In this document: piece by piece, positions 54,689 to 59,986 of the stretch
Layout: each line of letters begins with the position of its first letter
How positions within the stretch are numbered: position 1 is the stretch's first letter
The notes under the pieces: model-generated
Database searches by the model: none
What the model saw: only the letters and a program-made list of their open reading frames with translations
What the model was told of the DNA's origin: nothing
Translations under genes and position numbers: made by a program
DNA from: a virus
DNA length: 59,986 nucleotides
Direction: 5' to 3' (one strand)
IMG/VR virus record: IMGVR_UViG_3300022746_000173
Span: 1-59,986 of that record

Positions 54689-56080
54689 TTAATGTCTAGG
54701 CCATCCAGATACAAAAACAGTCCAGACTGGGTCATTATTGCCGATTCGGTTGTTATCTCTGCGTACACCAATACGTTGTTTAATGGCACTGGCAATGTGA
54801 TCACCGTCTCGGCTACCAGCTTTGCCAGTTTCATAGTTTACTATTCGTGCAATTAAAGCGTCAAGCTGTTCCATTTTATACAGTTCGACGTCTAACCCGT
54901 CTCTGGGGCTGACTGCAAAGTCTTTGACCATTTTGGGACTGTAATCTAGTGCAGTTTCTACTTCTTTAACCCAAGTTCTAACTTCGTCGTTCCACTCTAG
55001 GTAGTTGTTTAGATGATCGTCTTCGCGCACACGGTCCCAATCAACATCACCATTTTCGTCTTCCCAGCCACGCTCACGTGCCTGCTCTGCTTGCCATTCA
55101 GTAAAGTAATCGTCTTGGTGTTCCCAATTCATTACTTCGTCCCATAGCCAGTCTCGGGCAATTTCTTTAATCTTTTCTAGTAACGGTGCCAATGTTTCAT
55201 CATCAGTGTAGGCAACATACTCTTTGATTTCTGGTTCTTGCTGCTTGAAGAAATCTATCAGATGAAAGCGATCATCAATGAGGTCAAGTAGTGAGACTTG
55301 TTCGTCTTGCTCGTCCATGAACTGTTCGCTAGGGAAATGTAACTGGTACTTTTCACCTTCATACCTAGCATGTGTTGGGATTAGGATATACAACGGACCT
55401 TGACGGCTGTAGTGGTTAAAGTAGTTGGTACCCTGTGTTGCGGCTGTACACCAACGTGTGCCACGTCCATAGTAGCAAGCTGCTGACTCATCTTCTGGTA
55501 CAACAATGCGAACTTCCGCATCCTTGTACATTTCAGTAACTTTGCCCTTATCAGCAACTTCATCTTCGGGCAATGCATACTCGTCCATGTTGTCCATGAA
55601 GTTACCAAAGCTGTTGTACCGGTTGATATCGTTTGCTGGAGGCTTTAGAATCTTTTTACGCTTTAGAATAACAAACTTATGTAGGTATTCCCTTATGGTA
55701 CTGGTAACATCTTCTAGCTTTGTATCGCCGGTAATGTAACGGGCAGCAATCCATTGTACATATTCTTTGTGTGCTGTTGGGTCGCCTTGTTCTAATGTTG
55801 CTAGAATAGCATCAATTAGTGCTGGTTTTATTTTTTGTAGTATTTCCGGAGCGTTTGCTTTATTGATAGTGGTCTTCTGCCCTAGTACATTCATAATGAT
55901 TGTATCTTCAAAGTGAAACTTTGGGCGAACGACCATATCTACTATAGTCCATGCGCCATACAAAATGTCAGGCAGGGAATGGCCGTTTTCCTTGGCATGG
56001 AACGATGTAATAAGACGGTCGCCCATCTTTTGGGCAGTTACATCTCTGCGGTATTCTAGTAAAAATTCTTTTGCTCGCAT
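54689..56080 (-). CDS. Large virion-type protein 2 (463 aa), paralogue of protein 1
   Basis: Starts M-R-A-K-E-F-L-L-E-Y, the clearest capsid-targeting-like peptide. The middle has G-R-G-T-R-W-C-T-A, then H-Y-S-R-Q-G-P-L-Y-I-L-I-P, E-K-Y-Q-L-H-F and Q-F-M-D-E-Q-D, all shared in order with the 909-residue protein. Long acidic/Trp-rich tail without obvious modules. Function unknown; the W-C-T-A block with a following GPL strand could be an enzyme core. Confidence 0.72.
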   Translation of the reverse strand: MRAKEFLLEYRRDVTAQKMGDRLITSFHAKENGHSLPDILYGAWTIVDMVVRPKFHFEDTIIMNVLGQKTTINKANAPEILQKIKPALIDAILATLEQGDPTAHKEYVQWIAARYITGDTKLEDVTSTIREYLHKFVILKRKKILKPPANDINRYNSFGNFMDNMDEYALPEDEVADKGKVTEMYKDAEVRIVVPEDESAACYYGRGTRWCTAATQGTNYFNHYSRQGPLYILIPTHARYEGEKYQLHFPSEQFMDEQDEQVSLLDLIDDRFHLIDFFKQQEPEIKEYVAYTDDETLAPLLEKIKEIARDWLWDEVMNWEHQDDYFTEWQAEQARERGWEDENGDVDWDRVREDDHLNNYLEWNDEVRTWVKEVETALDYSPKMVKDFAVSPRDGLDVELYKMEQLDALIARIVNYETGKAGSRDGDHIASAIKQRIGVRRDNNRIGNNDPVWTVFVSGWPRH

Positions 56081-56087
56081 GATCTAT

Positions 56088-56798
56088 TTAGTTGTCTTCC
56101 GGTTCCCACCCGGTGAATAGCTCACGCAGGTCAATGTTATCGTGGTGTATTAACAAGTCAATAAAATCAATAGACAATACAAATGACAATGATTCTGCGG
56201 CATCGAGTGCTGCTGGTAATGGTTGTCTTCTGAAGGTGTTGGCTAGCTCAATTAACTGTGGAATGTCTGCAATTTGATCACGAGTCCATTCTTTTTCCAC
56301 AGGATCTGTGGCTATTTCTAAGTTGTGTCTTAGTTCTCTAAGTTCGCTGGTTGCAATGCGTATTAGTGCATCACCAATTCGCATGCCTTTAGTTGGGGCA
56401 AACATGTCGTCATCCGTCTCACTTAGATGTTTAGCATCGCCCTTCTCTTGCCACTTGTCCCACATACGTCTGCCTGCATCAAGTTGATAACTAGATGGAT
56501 TAATAGTATTACCTAGCATACGTGCATACGCATACATGTTAGATGCAATGCCTTTGTTTCTATATGACTTTGCAACTTTGGTCCAGTCACTGGACAATGA
56601 TAGCCCTTCATGTCGTGGAAGGCGAAACTTTGCAAATCCGATGCATTGTCCGCCAGCATATGCCCTAACAACAAACTGTTGGTCGTTCTTTAGTGTTTTA
56701 GCTCTGTATACAATACCGTCTATCTCAAGTTCATGAGAAAAATCCTGGTGGTAAACGTCAGGATTTATGTCTTCGACTACGAACTCACTAGCTCTCAT
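56088..56798 (-). CDS. GNAT-like acetyltransferase with targeting N-terminus and DDMFA tag
   Basis: 236 residues starting M-R-A-S-E-F-V-V-E. Residues ~55-115 read F-V-V-R-A-Y-A-G-G-Q-C-I-G-F-A-K-F then V-A-K-S-Y-R-N-K-G-I-A-S-N-M-Y-A-Y-A-R, the acetyl-CoA-binding motif A of GNAT enzymes, so an N-acetyltransferase is likely. A tag L-S-E-T-D-D-D-M-F-A-P separates it from a helical C-terminal part. Comparable in idea to the T4 Alt enzyme injected with DNA. Confidence 0.72.
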   Translation of the reverse strand: MRASEFVVEDINPDVYHQDFSHELEIDGIVYRAKTLKNDQQFVVRAYAGGQCIGFAKFRLPRHEGLSLSSDWTKVAKSYRNKGIASNMYAYARMLGNTINPSSYQLDAGRRMWDKWQEKGDAKHLSETDDDMFAPTKGMRIGDALIRIATSELRELRHNLEIATDPVEKEWTRDQIADIPQLIELANTFRRQPLPAALDAAESLSFVLSIDFIDLLIHHDNIDLRELFTGWEPEDN

Positions 56799-58822
56799 CT
56801 GATTCTCTTTGGCTCGTTGCCTAGTTGTGCAGCATTACTGATATTCTTGCTATCTGCCTCTGGCCATGCATAAATGTATTCACCTGCAAAGTCTTTGACC
56901 AACAACCAACGAATGCCTGCTGCACTGTACTGATGTGTCTGTGCAGAGTAACCTGGCATAACTTGTGCAAAGTCGATATCGCCCGGACCCATGTCGTTGC
57001 CGTTCTCACGTACAAAGTTAGCAACTGCATTTACTTCCATACGTGTATTGGGACCTTGACCACCCAAGTTACCGATCATGTAGATCTCTTCTGTCGGGGT
57101 GTTGGTCATGCTGCCAAACAACACTTTACCTAATTGACGAATCATGCGACTCATGTTGCCTGGTAAACGTGCTACCTGGTGGAATGCTGGGCTAGTTTCG
57201 CCTGCTGCTGCAAGTGCTTGTCCTGCCACTGATGGCAAGTTTTCGGTGTTAACTTCTGTACTAATGTCTAAAGTGGGCTCTTCATCTGGATAATCGGCCA
57301 AGTCTGGATCAATATCAATGTTACCTAAATTGTTCAAATGACGCATTGCTTCGGGAGGCAACTGTACACCTGCTGTGGCACGGCGTGTATCGCCTGCACT
57401 TGCTTGGCGCATCTTAGGAGACGCTGTGCCCGCAGACTTGTGTTGCTGTGGATCTGGGCGACTTGCTAGTGGCTGATCCTTTTGTTGTTGGAATGGATCG
57501 TAATCAAACTTTGGTTTAGTTTTTGTTTGCTGCTTACGCTCTGGTGCAGGCGGCTCATCTAATTCAACCTCAGCTTCACGAATGTTTCTAACCTGCTGAA
57601 CCATTTGTCTTGTAATTGGTAAACGTTTTGTTTCAAATCCTGGAGTGTCATCGTAAAATAACTCACCTAGTTCTTCTTGTGTCGGGTCTTCATCGAAATA
57701 TGTAAAGTCCGGAATAAAAGCAATTTGCTTGTTTTCGCGGTCAACAATGGTTAATCCGTCTGTGTAGCCACCAAAGCTATCATCAAACCCACCACCGCCG
57801 ACCATAAAACCCAATGGACCATCTTCGGGAAAGTTGAATTTACTTAGAATACGATCTAAATGAGATGCAAACATATTGTCATCGTCATTGTTTTCGTTTA
57901 CAGCATCGTTCTTAAAGAATTTACGTGCCGACTGTTTAAAGTCAGCATCGGTTCTCAAGGATTGATCTTTACTAAATGAATCCCAAGCCTGGTACAAATC
58001 GTTGTAATGACCTTCTTCAATCATCCAGCCAAAGTCAATTAAGCCTTCGTAGCCGGCTTCCCTAACTAATTCGTCAACGACATACGCTTTGTCAAATGGG
58101 GCGCCAGTGAGATCCAGCACCAAATTGAATAACATATCTACGCCGCCACCGGCCATGTCATCGTGGGCATCTGAGTAGTATTTTTGGATTCTAGGATTTT
58201 TCATAGCACGGGTTCCCTCTTCTTCAAGGGTGCGTAACAGTCCTAAACCGTACTCGTATATTTGACGTTGAGCATCTGGTGGAACACGAGTTGATGCAAA
58301 CATTTCGTCGTTTTCGTAGACGTCATCCTCGTAATCGTCTTCATCTTCGTCGTCACTCCACTGAGTTGGACTAGACATGTCATACATATCTGCTTGATTA
58401 GGATGATAGTTGCCATTACTATTTCGTATTGCAGCCATAACACCGTCTGTGATTTGGTCAAGTGCCAGGCCAATCTTGTTTTCTATTTTTTGGTTATCGG
58501 GATGTGTTTTTCCTGTGGCATACGGACTAATAGTGTTCCATAAGGTATGAGGAATATTAACACCAAATGATGGCAAATATTGCTGTAGGTAAGCAAGTGC
58601 TCCGCTCCAGTTGTTACCAAATCCGTTGTTATAAAAGTCGTGTTGTATTTTAGAAACTGCACGTAGCATTTCACCTTCAACGGTTTCTGCTTTGCCCGAT
58701 GCAGGAATTAGCTGATCCCAGAAGACACGGTATTCATGTGGTTGACGGTCTGAGTCGTAGTATTTTCCAGGACGCTTGGCAGCGAACATGTCGTCATTTT
58801 CAAATAATTCATTAATAAACAT
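56795..58822 (-). CDS. Modular virion-type polyprotein with DDMFA tags (675 aa)
   Basis: Starts M-F-I-N-E-L-F-E-N-D-D-M-F-A. Two further tags, V-Y-E-N-D-E-M-F-A and V-N-E-N-N-D-D-D-N-M-F-A, divide it into modules. Between them are acidic stretches, a Gly-rich segment (G-F-M-V-G-G-G-G-F-D-D-S-F-G-G-Y), a Pro/Lys/Gln linker and a final compact domain. Each tag has [LIV]-x-E just before it, like prohead-protease sites. Overlaps the GNAT gene by four bases. Confidence 0.7.
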   Translation of the reverse strand: MFINELFENDDMFAAKRPGKYYDSDRQPHEYRVFWDQLIPASGKAETVEGEMLRAVSKIQHDFYNNGFGNNWSGALAYLQQYLPSFGVNIPHTLWNTISPYATGKTHPDNQKIENKIGLALDQITDGVMAAIRNSNGNYHPNQADMYDMSSPTQWSDDEDEDDYEDDVYENDEMFASTRVPPDAQRQIYEYGLGLLRTLEEEGTRAMKNPRIQKYYSDAHDDMAGGGVDMLFNLVLDLTGAPFDKAYVVDELVREAGYEGLIDFGWMIEEGHYNDLYQAWDSFSKDQSLRTDADFKQSARKFFKNDAVNENNDDDNMFASHLDRILSKFNFPEDGPLGFMVGGGGFDDSFGGYTDGLTIVDRENKQIAFIPDFTYFDEDPTQEELGELFYDDTPGFETKRLPITRQMVQQVRNIREAEVELDEPPAPERKQQTKTKPKFDYDPFQQQKDQPLASRPDPQQHKSAGTASPKMRQASAGDTRRATAGVQLPPEAMRHLNNLGNIDIDPDLADYPDEEPTLDISTEVNTENLPSVAGQALAAAGETSPAFHQVARLPGNMSRMIRQLGKVLFGSMTNTPTEEIYMIGNLGGQGPNTRMEVNAVANFVRENGNDMGPGDIDFAQVMPGYSAQTHQYSAAGIRWLLVKDFAGEYIYAWPEADSKNISNAAQLGNEPKRIR

Positions 58823-58825
58823 ATA

Positions 58826-59986
58826 TTACTTATCTTCTGTGTAAATTGAACTGTTGCTGGATTCATTTTCATCAATGACAGGCGGGCCGTTCATTGGGTA
58901 CGACACATAAATGCCGCGCCCCGCCAATGCTAATCCTAGTTTTACTTTTTGTCGACGGTGCGCTTCTGCATATTCTGGACGGTTATCATCTTTGATGGCA
59001 TTCCATAACATTATCAGCGTATCCGTTGGCATCTTCTTGAGTTTGTCTAGCCTGGTAGTAGACTTTGAAAACATTTCATCATCGTCTTCAGATTCATTCA
59101 ATTCGCCTGTATCGTATTTGTCCATTAGTGCAGATAAGTCGATGCTAAAGTCAGCAGCAAGTTCACCTAGGTCTTCCCATGAGCTTGTATCTTCTAAGCC
59201 CGTAAGCTCGCTAATACCGGCACGTAGTCCATTTAGAAATGCATTTGATGCACGTTCTAGCACATATGCCTCTGAATGATATAGCTCGGCAGCGTCTGGT
59301 TCAACACTAGTTCTGGCATATTTGTGATATCTACGAGATAATTGATGAGTAATATTAGATAAAGTGCGTGGGTTAACCACTACACGGTTATTAGAAAACA
59401 TATCATCGCCATCTTCTTCGTCTATCGGTAAGTATTGATCGTCAAGTTGATTTAAGTAGACTTTGTGCTTGATTGCTAATTCAGAATCTATAGTCTCAAG
59501 TACACTTATGGCAACCATATCTAATCCATTAAGAAAAGCCTTGATGCCACCGCGTGCCAATTCGCCACGTAGATAATCGTAATCACTTAGATATTCGCCA
59601 AGTTTAATGTACCACTCTTCGCTATTGCTTGGGTCTGATTCGTCATATAACGCTTGATAGTGATCGTAGAATCCATCTAACACAGATTTAATTGCCTGTT
59701 CAGTTTTAGTTCGGGCGCTTGGCGCAAACATGTCATCTTCTTCAGTTAGTCCCAAATGTCCTGTGATTAGTTCTTCAGGATCCCAGTCCTCAACTTCTCT
59801 ACAATAGTTATAATAGTCTTCTCGGACGTCACGATCAACTAGTACCCATTGTACTAATCCGGCTTGCATGCCCTTTTTAAACGCTGCACCAGCAGCCAAC
59901 ATGGCTTTACCGTTACGGATCAAATCTCCTGCATATTCATGTACCGCTTCATCCTGTGAATACTGTACGTCACGGCCCATCTCTAA
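58826..59986 (-). CDS. Tandem-module virion-type polyprotein with DDMFA tags (5' end outside window)
   Basis: The frame stays open to the window edge, and the ATG at 59980 lies inside a module, so the gene starts beyond 59986. At least three helical modules of about 100 residues, each with an A-F-x-x-G-[LM]-type helix (A-F-K-K-G-M-Q-A-G, A-F-L-N-G-L-D, A-F-L-N-G-L-R-A-G), are separated by L-T-E-E-D-D-M-F-A, I-D-E-E-D-G-D-D-M-F-S and L-N-E-S-E-D-D-D-E-M-F-S. Unknown fold; looks like beads on a string. Confidence 0.7.
   Translation of the reverse strand, partial: LEMGRDVQYSQDEAVHEYAGDLIRNGKAMLAAGAAFKKGMQAGLVQWVLVDRDVREDYYNYCREVEDWDPEELITGHLGLTEEDDMFAPSARTKTEQAIKSVLDGFYDHYQALYDESDPSNSEEWYIKLGEYLSDYDYLRGELARGGIKAFLNGLDMVAISVLETIDSELAIKHKVYLNQLDDQYLPIDEEDGDDMFSNNRVVVNPRTLSNITHQLSRRYHKYARTSVEPDAAELYHSEAYVLERASNAFLNGLRAGISELTGLEDTSSWEDLGELAADFSIDLSALMDKYDTGELNESEDDDEMFSKSTTRLDKLKKMPTDTLIMLWNAIKDDNRPEYAEAHRRQKVKLGLALAGRGIYVSYPMNGPPVIDENESSNSSIYTEDK

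Noticed and set aside
1-59986. CRISPR array, insertion sequence or integrase/attachment site
   Set aside because: No regularly spaced direct repeats, transposase or integrase motifs were seen anywhere in the window.

Overview
The window is a dense, almost gap-free stretch of a large tailed-phage genome of the T4-like (myovirus) type. Supporting genes are a family B DNA polymerase with all exonuclease and polymerase motifs, a T4 gp45-like sliding clamp, a FEN/T4 RNase H-type 5' nuclease, a DsbA-like small DNA-binding protein, a ThyA/DHFR pair, a homing HNH gene, many small genes joined by ATGA or TAATG overlaps, and T4-like late promoter octamers (a perfect TATAAATA at 54677-54684). The host is probably a Gram-negative bacterium. 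A Bug/TctC-type periplasmic solute receptor, a family most expanded in Betaproteobacteria, hints at a Burkholderiales-like host; this is inference.

Layout. 1-6.4 kb, plus strand: a surface-glycan-like operon with a 5'-truncated radical SAM enzyme, three SGNH-fold proteins in a row, a carbamoyltransferase, an APS-kinase-like P-loop protein and a DUF2061 membrane protein. 6.4-12.5 kb: glycosyltransferase-like proteins, a DegT aminotransferase, a sugar epimerase and an HNH homing gene. 12.5-13.9 kb: ThyA and DHFR. 13.9-23 kb, minus strand: small phage genes, a Bax-inhibitor-1 membrane protein, a MoxR AAA ATPase with its VWA/metallopeptidase partner, an AT-hook protein, two HNH-type proteins and a ParB-like protein. 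Several promoters and terminators are visible here. 23-30 kb: a block of small unknown genes plus the RNase H. 29.7-34 kb: QueE, QueD and FolE, with a lipoprotein and a cupin. 34-41.5 kb: a second sugar/sulfotransferase region with the Bug receptor, a lone plus-strand methyltransferase, GalE and a GT-B glycosyltransferase. 41.5-45.3 kb: DpdA-like DNA transglycosylase coupled to two small proteins, and a sulfotransferase. 45.3-50.5 kb: clamp, methyltransferase, polymerase, a 50-residue Cys-rich protein and a DsbA-like protein. 50.6-60 kb: a deaminase, a zinc metallopeptidase, a Dps-like protein and a run of large proteins that look like virion-internal (prohead-packaged) polyproteins.

How it works together. 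FolE, QueD, QueE and DpdA indicate replacement of guanine in phage DNA by a 7-deazaguanine derivative, which commonly protects against restriction. QueC is not in the window. The sugar, carbamoyl, sulfate and SGNH genes suggest the phage decorates a glycan on its virion or host. The most interesting region is the last 9 kb. Four genes start with a short peptide resembling the T4 capsid-targeting sequence (M-R-x-x-[ED]-F/I-[LV]-x-E). In three adjacent genes a recurring [LIV]-x-E + acidic + M-F-[AS] motif separates modules. This suggests that a GNAT acetyltransferase, a zinc peptidase and several unknown modules are packed in the head, cut by the prohead protease and delivered with the DNA. No gene-free stretch exceeds about 150 bases; the largest gaps (20.03-20.14, 22.98-23.13, 50.52-50.66 kb) are described as regulatory features.
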